The notes under the pieces: model-generated
Seen by the model: the letters and a program-made list of their open reading frames with translations, nothing else
What the model was told of the DNA's origin: nothing
The model's database searches: none
Program-made: the position numbers and the translations under genes
In this document: one piece after another, positions 15,650 through 22,985 of the stretch
Layout of the letters: each line of letters starts with the position of its first letter
Numbering within the stretch: the stretch's first letter is position 1
DNA from: a virus
Length of the DNA: 64,000 bases
Direction: 5' to 3' (one strand)
Virus record (IMG/VR): IMGVR_UViG_3300045012_000066
Span: 58,464-122,463 of that record

Positions 15650-15815
15650 CGAACTGTACTGGGACAGCCACTGCAATGAGCGCTGTGGCTGCAAGAGCCT
15701 GAAAGAGGCGTTGGCCAAGCACCCGGAATTACGCAAGGCCAGAGACGGCGATGAAAGCGAGGCAAGTTCATGCCAGCCGAATACCTCATCCTCAAAAACC
15801 GAGTCGCACCGATAG
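15636..15815 (+). CDS. hypothetical 59-residue protein
   Basis: Begins MRSLDELYWDSHCNERCGCK behind GAGG. It overlaps the next gene by 46 nt in another frame. Three clustered Cys residues lie near the N-terminus, and the C-terminus is Ser-rich and may be only overlap-driven. Confidence 0.45.
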   Translation: MRSLDELYWDSHCNERCGCKSLKEALAKHPELRKARDGDESEASSCQPNTSSSKTESHR

Positions 15816-16027
15816 AGCGCTGCCCCGACTGTGGGGCGTACCCCTTCGACTGCTTCATGCGCGGCATGGTGAAGAGCTACTGGCGGGCCTTCTGGGGGCG
15901 TCCCTGCTGGTGTGTCATCTGCTCCCAGTGTAAAGAGATCGTGGGCTACGAGTTGGCCTGCCCGCGCAACTCCCTGCGGCGCACTCTGTACGACATCTTC
16001 ACCTCGTTCAGAGCAAGGCGCTCGTGA
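15770..16027 (+). CDS. zinc-ribbon small protein
   Basis: 85 residues. CPDCGAYPFDC and CWCVICSQC give a zinc ribbon, followed by a basic C-terminus (RNSLRRTLYDIFTSFRARRS). It overlaps both neighbours. Confidence 0.6.
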   Translation: MPAEYLILKNRVAPIERCPDCGAYPFDCFMRGMVKSYWRAFWGRPCWCVICSQCKEIVGYELACPRNSLRRTLYDIFTSFRARRS

Positions 16028-16065
16028 TGACCCAACCCATTCACCCAAAAGAAAGGACTATCCCC

Positions 16066-16293
16066 ATGGCCTACATCCGTGAACGTTCGAACGGCACCAG
16101 TGTCGTCCATCCCCATAAACTCCGCGCCATGCTGAAAACTAAAATCTCCGAGCTACTCACCCGCTACTCACTGGACGAGGTGTTGAGCGAAGTCGCTGCC
16201 CAGCGGCCCAGCTTCGACATCCACATCTGTCCAGCCAAGACCGATACGGTCCCCGGCACCAAACCTGAAGAACAGGAAGCAGTGGAGGTCTAA
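16066..16293 (+). CDS. hypothetical protein
   Basis: 75 residues from ATG 16066, chosen because AAAGGA lies 8 nt upstream. The frame extends back to an ATG at 16027. Contains a helix (LRAMLKTKISELLTRYSLDE) and an acidic tail. Confidence 0.55.
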   Translation: MAYIRERSNGTSVVHPHKLRAMLKTKISELLTRYSLDEVLSEVAAQRPSFDIHICPAKTDTVPGTKPEEQEAVEV

Positions 16294-16295
16294 CG

Positions 16296-16574
16296 ATGCC
16301 CTGCGGCGGCGTGTATCCAGTCCGTATCATTCCCGACGATGGCGGCATTCGACCCGCCACCATGACTCCCGCAGAGAAGCGCACCTGCTTCTGGTGCCGC
16401 AGACCGGGTGCAGGGCACTTCTATGAAGAGTGGGACGCGTACGTCCACGCCGCCTGCTTCCTGCATGATCTGCGTAACCATCCGGACGGTGAAGCTGCCA
16501 TCGCACTGATCCATGGGCACCAGATTTACCTCGACACCACCGCTGACCAATATCCCGTGCTGACGCCGCAATGA
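16296..16574 (+). CDS. zinc-binding small protein
   Basis: 92 residues. CFWCRRPG and a downstream His/Cys pair (YVHAACFLHD) suggest a CCHC zinc site. It overlaps the next start by 4 nt. Confidence 0.6.
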   Translation: MPCGGVYPVRIIPDDGGIRPATMTPAEKRTCFWCRRPGAGHFYEEWDAYVHAACFLHDLRNHPDGEAAIALIHGHQIYLDTTADQYPVLTPQ

Positions 16575-16816
16575 GCAGAGGGCGTGACACGTTGCTGGCG
16601 GAAATTAAAAACGGGGGTAAGGAATCGCCCTGCCCCCTGTGCGGATTACCCCGTGTCAAGCGCAGCGACTACATTCGCTGCTGCCGGTGCGGGACCAACT
16701 GGGTAGAGGGTGATCCGCTGGACAAAGACCCACGGAATTTCCGCCAGCGCAGGTTGATCGACGATATGCAGGCCATGCAGATTAAAAAGAAGGAGGAGCC
16801 GGATGGACGAAGCTAA
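16571..16816 (+). CDS. zinc-ribbon small protein
   Basis: 81 residues with CPLCGLPR and CCRCGTNW: a classical zinc ribbon followed by a basic and acidic helix. It overlaps the next gene by 14 nt. Confidence 0.65.
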   Translation: MSRGRDTLLAEIKNGGKESPCPLCGLPRVKRSDYIRCCRCGTNWVEGDPLDKDPRNFRQRRLIDDMQAMQIKKKEEPDGRS

Positions 16817-17024
16817 GTTCTCAGTCCATGGAGACGAGGTCGTGATCCGCATCAGCACCGATGACTACGACCGGCTCCTGATCCTGATGGGCTTTGCCGT
16901 GGGCGCGGCCTATGAAAAGGATCGGGGAATGGCGTACCGCTTTCTCGATCTGATCAACCGGGTGAACAAGGGAAATCCCAAGTTCATACCGTACGAGATA
17001 CCGCAACACCTGAAAGGAGACTAG
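16803..17024 (+). CDS. hypothetical protein
   Basis: 73 residues beginning MDEAKFSVHGDEVVIRISTD; a short beta segment then a helix (DRLLILMGFAVGAAYEKDRG). GGAGG lies upstream. Not recognised. Confidence 0.6.
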   Translation: MDEAKFSVHGDEVVIRISTDDYDRLLILMGFAVGAAYEKDRGMAYRFLDLINRVNKGNPKFIPYEIPQHLKGD

Positions 17025-17034
17025 GCAATCCGTT

Positions 17035-17238
17035 ATGGCTCACTATCAGGTCTATCTGCGCGGCGGCGTGACCACCGAAATACAGGTCGAGAAGAACATC
17101 ATCGTCAACTCCACCAAGCTGGAGAACGCCATCGGGTTGAGCTTCGCAAGGTTCAGCGCATGGGTCAAAGAGAAGGGCGGCGAGATCGTTCTGGTCATGG
17201 AGCCACCCTCTCTGGAAAGGATCAGCAAGTTATGGTGA
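17035..17238 (+). CDS. hypothetical protein
   Basis: 67 residues beginning MAHYQVYLRGGVTTEIQVEK; beta-rich N-terminus and a hydrophobic C-terminal strand. It overlaps the J-domain gene by 7 nt. Confidence 0.55.
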   Translation: MAHYQVYLRGGVTTEIQVEKNIIVNSTKLENAIGLSFARFSAWVKEKGGEIVLVMEPPSLERISKLW

Positions 17239-17900
17239 CAACACAGAAAAAGTCCGCAGCATCCGGCAGGGTAGAAGTTCAGGACGAATTAAAATTGCGC
17301 TGGCCCGAGGGCTGGAAGCGAACCCTGATTGAGTTGCGTAGGGGGCAAAAGCGATGGGGCAAGACCTCTTCCTACTACCACCAGAGCGTCATCAAGGAAC
17401 TGACGCTGATGGGTGCCACCGCCATCCTGATCACCCATTGGCCCAACGACAAGGAACGCATGGACCCCGGCGTTGCCGTGTGGTTCTCGCTGGTCAAGGA
17501 AGACTACTCATGGCAGACGCTGCTCGATCTGCCGCCCGCGCCCACACTGGATGAGATTGACCGCGCCTTCCGCGACAAGGCGAAGCCCATCCACCCCGAC
17601 CGGACGGACGGCGGCGATCCCGAGATGTTCAAACGGATGGGTGAGGCCAAGAGGCGGGCCAGAGATTGGGTTCTGGGCGAGAATGCGGGCCGTCATGAGC
17701 ACGTGATGGCGCTGGACCTTTACACCAGCATCCACTCCAATCTGGCCGGACTCGCGCAAGCCTTCAAGGCGTTCCGATCCTTGCAGCGATTGGGTATGCC
17801 CACCATTCTGGAGCGCGTGCTGGAGGGAGCTTTGAAGGGCGTACTGCCTATGACGGCATCGGGAGGTGCCAATGAGCCTCGTACTGAACGTTCCGCATAA
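17232..17900 (+). CDS. J-domain (DnaJ-like) protein
   Basis: 222 residues from ATG 17232. Residues 104-146 (TLDEIDRAFRDKAKPIHPDR and following) form a J-domain helix II/III pair around the HPD triad at 121-123, the site that stimulates Hsp70 ATPases. The first 100 residues and the last 75 are not recognised. The inferred role is recruiting host DnaK to a phage process. It overlaps the next gene by 29 nt. Confidence 0.7.
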   Translation: MVTTQKKSAASGRVEVQDELKLRWPEGWKRTLIELRRGQKRWGKTSSYYHQSVIKELTLMGATAILITHWPNDKERMDPGVAVWFSLVKEDYSWQTLLDLPPAPTLDEIDRAFRDKAKPIHPDRTDGGDPEMFKRMGEAKRRARDWVLGENAGRHEHVMALDLYTSIHSNLAGLAQAFKAFRSLQRLGMPTILERVLEGALKGVLPMTASGGANEPRTERSA

Positions 17901-18360
17901 CCCGCAAGACATGATTGCCTCACTTCAGCGCGAACTGCATGACCGAATCGTGCGCATTCGCGAACTGGAAGATGAACTCGACAAAGAGAAGCTGCGCAAC
18001 CGGGGCGTCGAGGTCAGCGCCGCAAGCCTGCGCAACATCCTGACCCCGCTCTACAACGCCATTGGCGGCATTCTCGGCCATATAGACGCCATGGATATCA
18101 CCACCACGGACGGACGCAGCGGCAAGCCCGCCAGCAGCGAAGACGACAAGGTGTGGGAGTCGTGGAAGCAGAAGCTGGGGGGAAAGACGGCAGCGGCTAT
18201 CGACGCGCTGCGCATGCACGGCCCCATGACACAGGCACAGTTACGAATTCAATTAGGCTGCGCGACGCGTACGGTCACCAACGTAGTCGGAGCACTGAAC
18301 AAGGCCGCGCTCATCAATAAGGCCAACGGAAAGATCGCGCTCAAGGAGTTGTACAAGTGA
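17872..18360 (+). CDS. coiled-coil plus winged-helix DNA-binding protein
   Basis: 162 residues from ATG 17872 (GGGAGG upstream). Residues 17-45 form a charged coiled coil (ELHDRIVRIRELEDELDKEK). Residues 100-162 look like a winged helix: MTQAQLRIQL then CATRTVTNVVGALNKAALI as the recognition unit. Probably a transcription regulator of the early region. Confidence 0.65.
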   Translation: MSLVLNVPHNPQDMIASLQRELHDRIVRIRELEDELDKEKLRNRGVEVSAASLRNILTPLYNAIGGILGHIDAMDITTTDGRSGKPASSEDDKVWESWKQKLGGKTAAAIDALRMHGPMTQAQLRIQLGCATRTVTNVVGALNKAALINKANGKIALKELYK

Positions 18361-18554
18361 CACTCTGGACGTTGAGCAACCCACACAGCTTGTCTATGGT
18401 GATCGAAATCATAGGCGTACAAACGGTGCGAGCTACCTTCCCGGCGATCCCCGGCTGCGAAGGAGAGGGCACCCATCTCGATCCTTGGAAAGCACGCGAT
18501 ATGGCGATCCTCAATTGCGCACAGTCAATTGTGGCGAAGCTGCAATCGGAGTAA
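18357..18554 (+). CDS. hypothetical protein
   Basis: 65 residues, ATGA-coupled to the previous gene. The layout (ATFPAIPGCEGEGTHLDPWKARDMAILNC, split into strand-turn-helix) resembles HicB-like small alpha/beta folds, but no HicA partner is seen, so the family is left open. Confidence 0.5.
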   Translation: MTLWTLSNPHSLSMVIEIIGVQTVRATFPAIPGCEGEGTHLDPWKARDMAILNCAQSIVAKLQSE

Positions 18555-18559
18555 ACGTC

Positions 18560-18796
18560 ATGCATATTCAGGTCGTCAGCACAGAAGGTGGAAGACACGA
18601 ACTTATCACGCTCACTGAACCAGTGACGATTTTGTGCGGCGAAACATTGGACCGTTTAATCTGCGGAGCCACGGAACACTGGTTCAGGAAAGACGGCACC
18701 TACGACGGTTGGGGTATGAATCTGGCCGACACCAAGATGACTCCAGAGGAAATATCCAAGCTTGTCGATGAGGTCGAGAAGGGCCGGGTGTTCTAA
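18560..18796 (+). CDS. hypothetical protein
   Basis: 78 residues from ATG 18560. Beta-rich N-terminus; Trp/Gly-rich middle (FRKDGTYDGWGMNLAD) and an acidic helix at the end. Not recognised. Confidence 0.55.
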   Translation: MHIQVVSTEGGRHELITLTEPVTILCGETLDRLICGATEHWFRKDGTYDGWGMNLADTKMTPEEISKLVDEVEKGRVF

Positions 18797-18813
18797 AGAA
18801 CACGGAGGCAACG

Positions 18814-19179
18814 ATGGGTCTAAGCGCACACAACTTCGACACAGAGCTTTCAATCTGGGCAAGGGTTCACAGGATTCACAACTCCCATCCGGGAAGGGTT
18901 CTCCTCGACGGTCGGGAGGTTTCCCTAGAAAAGCTTCACGGCACCTTGTCTGACACCTTTGAACCAATAGCAAGGAAGAGGAAGGTAAAGCCGCCAGAGA
19001 ACCGGCCCCGGTCGGCAGATTGCCTCGTTCACCACAATGCGGAGTTTGCCCAAGCGCATGCGGAGAGGCTGGAGCGCCTGACCGGCGACCACTGCGAGGT
19101 CAGGAAGTACGGACCTACCCTCTTCAAGGTGATCCGGTATGACGCCAGCGGCAAGTGGGTCTTGAACTGTTCGTACTGA
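18814..19179 (+). CDS. hypothetical protein
   Basis: 121 residues behind CACGGAGGC. Basic and His-containing, ending in a beta segment (KYGPTLFKVIRYDASGKWVL). No known domain. Confidence 0.6.
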   Translation: MGLSAHNFDTELSIWARVHRIHNSHPGRVLLDGREVSLEKLHGTLSDTFEPIARKRKVKPPENRPRSADCLVHHNAEFAQAHAERLERLTGDHCEVRKYGPTLFKVIRYDASGKWVLNCSY

Positions 19180-19191
19180 GGGAGGGAAGCG

Positions 19192-19332
19192 ATGCGTGTT
19201 CTGTTGATAGACGAAGAGGCCAAGGAAAAAGTTGCGCAGGCGATGTCTTATGCGCGGCAGCACATCTACCACCCCGGCACAGATACCAAAGTGCCGGGAG
19301 ACCCCACTGTATGGTGCTGGCCGAGGAGTTGA
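19192..19332 (+). CDS. hypothetical 46-residue protein
   Basis: Begins MRVLLIDEEAKEKVAQAMSY behind GAGGGAGGG, an excellent site. The middle (HIYHPGTDTKVPGDP) is typical of a small phage protein family I have seen but cannot name. Confidence 0.6.
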   Translation: MRVLLIDEEAKEKVAQAMSYARQHIYHPGTDTKVPGDPTVWCWPRS

Positions 19333-19336
19333 CGCA

Positions 19337-19594
19337 ATGAGTGACGACAAGGAAATTAAAACGCATACAACTGAAGACGACGAGTACTTGGAGCGGGCGA
19401 AGAAACGCGCCTTGGCCTACCTTGATCAGCTACACGATCCGGCGCAGGCGTTCACGTCGATGCTCAGCGACATGACCAAGAACCCGCATTTCAGGAACCA
19501 TGCAGGCAACATGATCGGCACGGGGATGATGCTGATCCCCGGTTGGATCACCAACCCGGTCGAGGTGCGACGCTGGATTGAGGGCTATCGCTGA
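19337..19594 (+). CDS. hypothetical protein
   Basis: 85 residues from ATG 19337. An acidic N-terminus is followed by a helix pair and a hydrophobic glycine-containing segment (NMIGTGMMLIPGWI). It converges with the next, leftward gene with a 1-nt gap. Confidence 0.55.
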   Translation: MSDDKEIKTHTTEDDEYLERAKKRALAYLDQLHDPAQAFTSMLSDMTKNPHFRNHAGNMIGTGMMLIPGWITNPVEVRRWIEGYR

Positions 19595-19595
19595 G

Positions 19596-20381
19596 TTATT
19601 TCTTAGTCTTTTTCTTAGCTCTTGTGACCCTTGCGACTGGCTCCGGTTCCGGCTCTGGCTCAGGTTCTGGTTCAGGCTCTTCTTCTTCCGGCTCTTCAGG
19701 TTCCTCTGGCTCTGGCTCTTCTGGTTCCGGTTCTGGTTCCGGTTCTGGTTCTGGCTCAGCCGGTGGTTCCGGTTCAGGCTCTGGCTCAGGTTCAGGCTCC
19801 GGCTCTGGCTCAGGTTCAGGTTCTGGTTCAGGCTCAGGCTCAGGTTCAGGCTCCGGCTCTGGCTCAGGTTCAGGTTCTGGTTCAGGCTCCGGCTCAGGTT
19901 CAGGCGTTGGCGGTTCCGGTATAGGAAGCCCAGCCAGCGTCAGCAACTGGACGTATCCCTGTTGCACCATGGCGTCTAACTCTTCCTGTGTATGCTGGCC
20001 AACCCGCACGCGTTCGTCGCCGATGTCAACCGCTTCCCCCGGAGCCGCATCCCCGGATTGCATACTGGGCAAGGAAACCCAGTAGAACGTTTGTTCGTTG
20101 ATGCTGATCCGCCAGATGGCGCAGTACCCAATCTCACCGTCCGGGACATGGCCAAGCTGCATCATCCCCCATTCGTCATAGCCAGCGATATCCGCCAGCC
20201 AGCCGCGAAAGCTGGCACGCTGCATCTCCAGTTGTTCACCGGGAGCCACACCTAGTGCTACGAGAATTGCATTGGAGTTCGGCCTGCCTTCCTCCATGCG
20301 CATGGTGGCGTCTTGAATCTTGAGCATGTCTTCGCGACGCATTGCTTCTGCGAACTCTTCCAGTGTTGCGACCTGCTGCAT
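19596..20381 (-). CDS. protein with long Pro-Glu repeat tail
   Basis: 261 residues from ATG 20381 (GTGGAGG upstream; a GTG four codons earlier is weaker). Residues 1-155 form an ordinary globular domain ([13 protein letters not shown]...[10 protein letters not shown]). The rest is about 90 residues of Glu-Pro dipeptide repeats, with a lysine-rich end (RAKKKTKK). Such PE/EP rods act as stiff spacers in surface or TonB-like proteins. It lies on the strand opposite its neighbours and may be a late-acquired cassette. Confidence 0.7.
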   Translation of the reverse strand: MQQVATLEEFAEAMRREDMLKIQDATMRMEEGRPNSNAILVALGVAPGEQLEMQRASFRGWLADIAGYDEWGMMQLGHVPDGEIGYCAIWRISINEQTFYWVSLPSMQSGDAAPGEAVDIGDERVRVGQHTQEELDAMVQQGYVQLLTLAGLPIPEPPTPEPEPEPEPEPEPEPEPEPEPEPEPEPEPEPEPEPEPEPEPEPEPEPPAEPEPEPEPEPEPEEPEPEEPEEPEEEEPEPEPEPEPEPEPVARVTRAKKKTKK

Positions 20382-20430
20382 ATAAACCTCCACTGCCTAT
20401 AGTAGGTCTAGAAGCTAACTTATCCGACAC

Positions 20431-20631
20431 TTATTGTCCCCAGATAGATTCTTGCTCCTTACGATGCGCGGCCAGCACGCGATTGCGGTGCGGCGCAGGG
20501 AGATAGACCATGCCACCCATGCCACCGGGTTTAGGAGCGAGGCACTTGCCCGACACGGCTGCGTTGCACTCTGGACACTGAATGGAGAGGGTCTCGTCAT
20601 CGTAGTTGTCGAAGTCTAGGTGCAGGTCCAT
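20431..20631 (-). CDS. zinc-finger small protein
   Basis: 66 residues behind GAGGAGGAAC. CPECNAAVSGKCLAPKPGG, followed by His-x3-Arg (APHRNRVLAAHRKEQ), is the C-x2-C...H/C pattern of a small actinophage-like zinc-finger family. It diverges from the rightward gene at 20765. Confidence 0.7.
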   Translation of the reverse strand: MDLHLDFDNYDDETLSIQCPECNAAVSGKCLAPKPGGMGGMVYLPAPHRNRVLAAHRKEQESIWGQ

Positions 20632-20670
20632 TGTTCCTCCTCTTCCTCCTCTTCCTCTTAACTACTCTAG

Positions 20671-20735
20671 TTATCCACAAAAGTTTTTCCACTTATGCAC
20701 CAGTGTTCTTGACTTAAGGCGCAGCTTAGGCGCAT
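20671..20735 (+). promoter_or_regulatory. divergent promoter region with DnaA box and AGGCGCAG pair
   Basis: TTATCCACA at 20671-20679 is a perfect consensus DnaA box. TTGACT (20709-20714) is a good -35. The 11-nt spaced AGGCGCAG / AGGCGCAT pair (20717-20724, 20728-20735) lies just downstream, inside the -35 to -10 spacer, where a repressor would block RNA polymerase. Confidence 0.5.
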
Positions 20736-20764
20736 GTTAGCAGAGTCGTGAAGGCTTATTCACC

Positions 20765-20959
20765 ATGCCGCTGTTGGAAAAGATTTACATGCAGGAGAGA
20801 ATCACTGACCTGCTCGTTCGCTTCTGGGGGTTGGGCAAAGAACTCAACGCCGAGGAGAAGGACACGCTTCTGACGGCACTTGACGCAGAAAATAAATCCA
20901 TTCGCGGGCCGATCCATGTGCGAGCACTGGAACGGCTCCGGGAGATGGGGATTGAGTAA
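20765..20959 (+). CDS. hypothetical helical protein
   Basis: 64 residues beginning MPLLEKIYMQERITDLLVRF. All-helical with a charged surface. First gene after the divergent promoter region. No family recognised. Confidence 0.55.
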   Translation: MPLLEKIYMQERITDLLVRFWGLGKELNAEEKDTLLTALDAENKSIRGPIHVRALERLREMGIE

Positions 20960-20961
20960 AC

Positions 20962-21180
20962 ATGCCAGCCGACAAGGACGCGCCCTGTGGACGCTGCCAC
21001 ATGCCTCTGAGCGAGCACTGTCCGGGGGATGTGGTTCACGGCGGCATCAAGTGCCGCACTCGCCACTGCCTCGCGCCGTTGTGTGACTGCATAGACTATG
21101 TGGAGACGAGAGATGCCGCGATCCCAGCCAAGGGCGAAAGCCGAATCGCAGACCGAGGACGTAGACCTGAAACAGCGTAG
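20962..21180 (+). CDS. Cys-rich small protein
   Basis: 72 residues with CGRCHM, then CxxxHCxxxxCDC later (residues 33-45), suggesting one or two zinc sites. It overlaps the next gene by 68 nt, so its C-terminus may be partly overlap-derived. Confidence 0.5.
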   Translation: MPADKDAPCGRCHMPLSEHCPGDVVHGGIKCRTRHCLAPLCDCIDYVETRDAAIPAKGESRIADRGRRPETA

Positions 21181-21415
21181 AAAACGCGCCAACGACTGGA
21201 AGCTGTTCCGTCGTAACAACCTCTTTACACAGAAGCGGTTGGCCGAAGTGATCGGCGTGTCGCGTCGCACCATCCAACAGATCGAGGGCGGTCACATTAC
21301 GCCGCGTGACGTGACGCTGCGCCGCTTCGCCGTCTTTAAACAAAAGTGCAAAGTCAACGCAGATTTAAATCTGCAACTTGTAGAAGGAGAAACTGATGGC
21401 AACGGAAGTAGATGA
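21113..21415 (+). CDS. XRE-family HTH regulator
   Basis: 100 residues from ATG 21113. Residues 39-60 (TQKRLAEVIGVSRRTIQQIE) form a classical lambda-repressor-like helix-turn-helix. The flanking tails are basic (N) and polar (C). Small size suggests a Cro-like regulator. It lies 400 nt from the AGGCGCAG operators and is the best candidate to bind them; this is inference. Confidence 0.75.
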   Translation: MPRSQPRAKAESQTEDVDLKQRRKRANDWKLFRRNNLFTQKRLAEVIGVSRRTIQQIEGGHITPRDVTLRRFAVFKQKCKVNADLNLQLVEGETDGNGSR

Positions 21416-21794
21416 GTATGTCGAACCCTTGAGTGGCGAAGAGATTGTGATTGATCTGTGCTCGCGGATCGCTGAAAAGCTGCGAGCGGATTGCAACCTG
21501 AGAGAGAGCGACGCCTACAGCGGCGGCTACATGGCCAAAGTAACCGTCCATCTGGAGGCTTACGGGATGGACACGGCCAACGTGGACGTGGCAGTTGTAA
21601 CCGGCAAGCCACAGGACACCCCGGATGAACTGCTTGACACCGAGTACGAGATTCCCCGCGAGGAAGCTCTGAACAAGGTGCGCGAGCGCTCCGACCAGCC
21701 GGTGCCCACGCTCACGAGCGAAGGCGGTCAGCCGGTGGTGAAGCAGCGCCGTTACGTGAAGGGCGCTGAAAAGGTGGGCGGGGGAGCAAATTAA
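21396..21794 (+). CDS. hypothetical acidic protein
   Basis: 132 residues beginning MATEVDEYVEPLSGEEIVID; acidic N-half with a beta segment (YMAKVTVHLEAYGM), basic C-terminus. Overlaps the HTH gene end by 20 nt. Unknown function. Confidence 0.6.
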   Translation: MATEVDEYVEPLSGEEIVIDLCSRIAEKLRADCNLRESDAYSGGYMAKVTVHLEAYGMDTANVDVAVVTGKPQDTPDELLDTEYEIPREEALNKVRERSDQPVPTLTSEGGQPVVKQRRYVKGAEKVGGGAN

Positions 21795-21818
21795 ATTTTC
21801 CGCGCACTGTTACGCGGC

Positions 21819-21861
21819 GTGCGGCAGTCTTCGAGGGAACGGGAAGCCCAGACTGCCGCAC
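21819..21861. terminator. 12-bp perfect stem-loop
   Basis: GTGCGGCAGTCT (21819-21830) pairs exactly with AGACTGCCGCAC (21850-21861), loop 19 nt. It lies between two genes, 22 nt before the next start. There is no U-run, so it is either a Rho-independent-like attenuator or a processing site. Confidence 0.5.
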
Positions 21862-21882
21862 GTATTCCGCCGAGGTTCAGCG

Positions 21883-22218
21883 ATGACCGACGACCAGATG
21901 AATGCGTTTGTCGAACGTTTTGTGCTATCGTTCGAAAAAATAGGGACAGCGCTGGAGGGTCTGGATGAAACCTACCGACGACACCTCGACAAGCTCTACC
22001 CGGCCCGCGCAGAGCGCCGGGAAGCGGTCGTTACGCGGGTCCAAACCGAAGAAGACCGCATCCGTGAAGCCCAAGGCTCAAGCGCGAAGCCACTCGACCA
22101 ATGGCTCAGCGAAGTCGAAGAAGAAGAAGAAGAGCGGGAATATATTGGAGTTCGCGAGCGGGTCTGGCTCGACGGTCAAAAGCGTAAGCAAACTGAAGAG
22201 AAACCAGCAGGGGATTGA
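21883..22218 (+). CDS. hypothetical protein overlapping the next gene
   Basis: 111 residues behind CCGAGGTTC. Helical and acidic (VEEEEEEREYIGVRERVWLD). It overlaps the next frame by 254 nt. Both frames have good ribosome sites and protein-like composition, so both may be expressed. Confidence 0.5.
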   Translation: MTDDQMNAFVERFVLSFEKIGTALEGLDETYRRHLDKLYPARAERREAVVTRVQTEEDRIREAQGSSAKPLDQWLSEVEEEEEEREYIGVRERVWLDGQKRKQTEEKPAGD

Positions 22219-22840
22219 TCGCTCGGCAAATGCCCTCAAGCGCATCCGCGTCTCCCCGGAACAACTGGCGCTCGCTCCCCAGATCACGCCGCTGCTGAAG
22301 CAGGCCGCAGGTGGACTGCAACAGGTCATTACGGCACTGCGCTTCTCTGCCGATACTCTCGCGCTGGCGTTCCTTGAAAAGTACGACTCTATCCCGACTG
22401 GAGACCGCGAGTATCTGTCGATTGAGTCCATTGCTCTAGCCGCGCAGATCGACATCACCCATCTGCTGGGATCGATCATGGTCTCTCTTCAGCAGCATGC
22501 GGTCAACGCAACACGGATTATCGCCATGACGAATCACCCCAAGATTACGGAGGCTAGAGTTGCGTACGGCATGCTTCCGCTGGGTGAGCGCGACCGCACG
22601 GCGCTGGATACGGCGATGGGCTTCCTGCCTTCGCCCAAGGGGCCGACCTTCATCGGCAAAGCTATCTTCGGTTCCGGCAAAAATACGATGGATCAGCAGC
22701 GGAGTGATGAGGACGACGATCCGGGAGACGATGGTGATGGCCCTGATCTGGACAAGCTCTTTCCACCTGCAAACACGATGCAGAATAAATTAACCGCGAT
22801 CCGGCAGAGAGCGTTACCGCCTCCCCCGAATCAGCAATGA
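21965..22840 (+). CDS. candidate small terminase subunit
   Basis: 291 residues from ATG 21965 with GGAGG 7 nt upstream. Residues 1-75 are Lys/Arg/Ser-rich, the middle is helical (EQLALAPQITPLLKQAAGGL) and the C-terminus is acidic and Pro-rich. It lies immediately upstream of the large terminase, where small subunits usually sit. No HTH can be seen with certainty, so the assignment rests on position. Confidence 0.45.
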   Translation: MKPTDDTSTSSTRPAQSAGKRSLRGSKPKKTASVKPKAQARSHSTNGSAKSKKKKKSGNILEFASGSGSTVKSVSKLKRNQQGIDRSANALKRIRVSPEQLALAPQITPLLKQAAGGLQQVITALRFSADTLALAFLEKYDSIPTGDREYLSIESIALAAQIDITHLLGSIMVSLQQHAVNATRIIAMTNHPKITEARVAYGMLPLGERDRTALDTAMGFLPSPKGPTFIGKAIFGSGKNTMDQQRSDEDDDPGDDGDGPDLDKLFPPANTMQNKLTAIRQRALPPPPNQQ

Positions 22841-22865
22841 ATTTAATTGCGGCAGCGTTTCCTTC

Positions 22866-22971
22866 TTGACGCCTGCCGAAAACAAGCTTAAGTATTGATT
22901 CGATAGGGACACAGGCTCCTCTTCTCAGAGAAGGGACAGGCAATGGCTCTGGCGACAACGCCAGAGCCATT
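22866..22971 (+). promoter_or_regulatory. promoter-leader-hairpin module 1 (before terminase)
   Basis: TTGACG (22866-22871), 17 nt, TAAGTA (22889-22894) form a promoter. The leader has GGGACACAGGC and a small hairpin CTTCTC-A-GAGAAG. A perfect 13-bp stem follows (22942-22954 with 22959-22971), loop ACAA and a U-rich tail TTTCTATTT. The stem ends 15 nt before the terminase start. This works as an intrinsic terminator or attenuator. Confidence 0.65.
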
Positions 22972-22985
22972 TCTATTTGCGGCTC

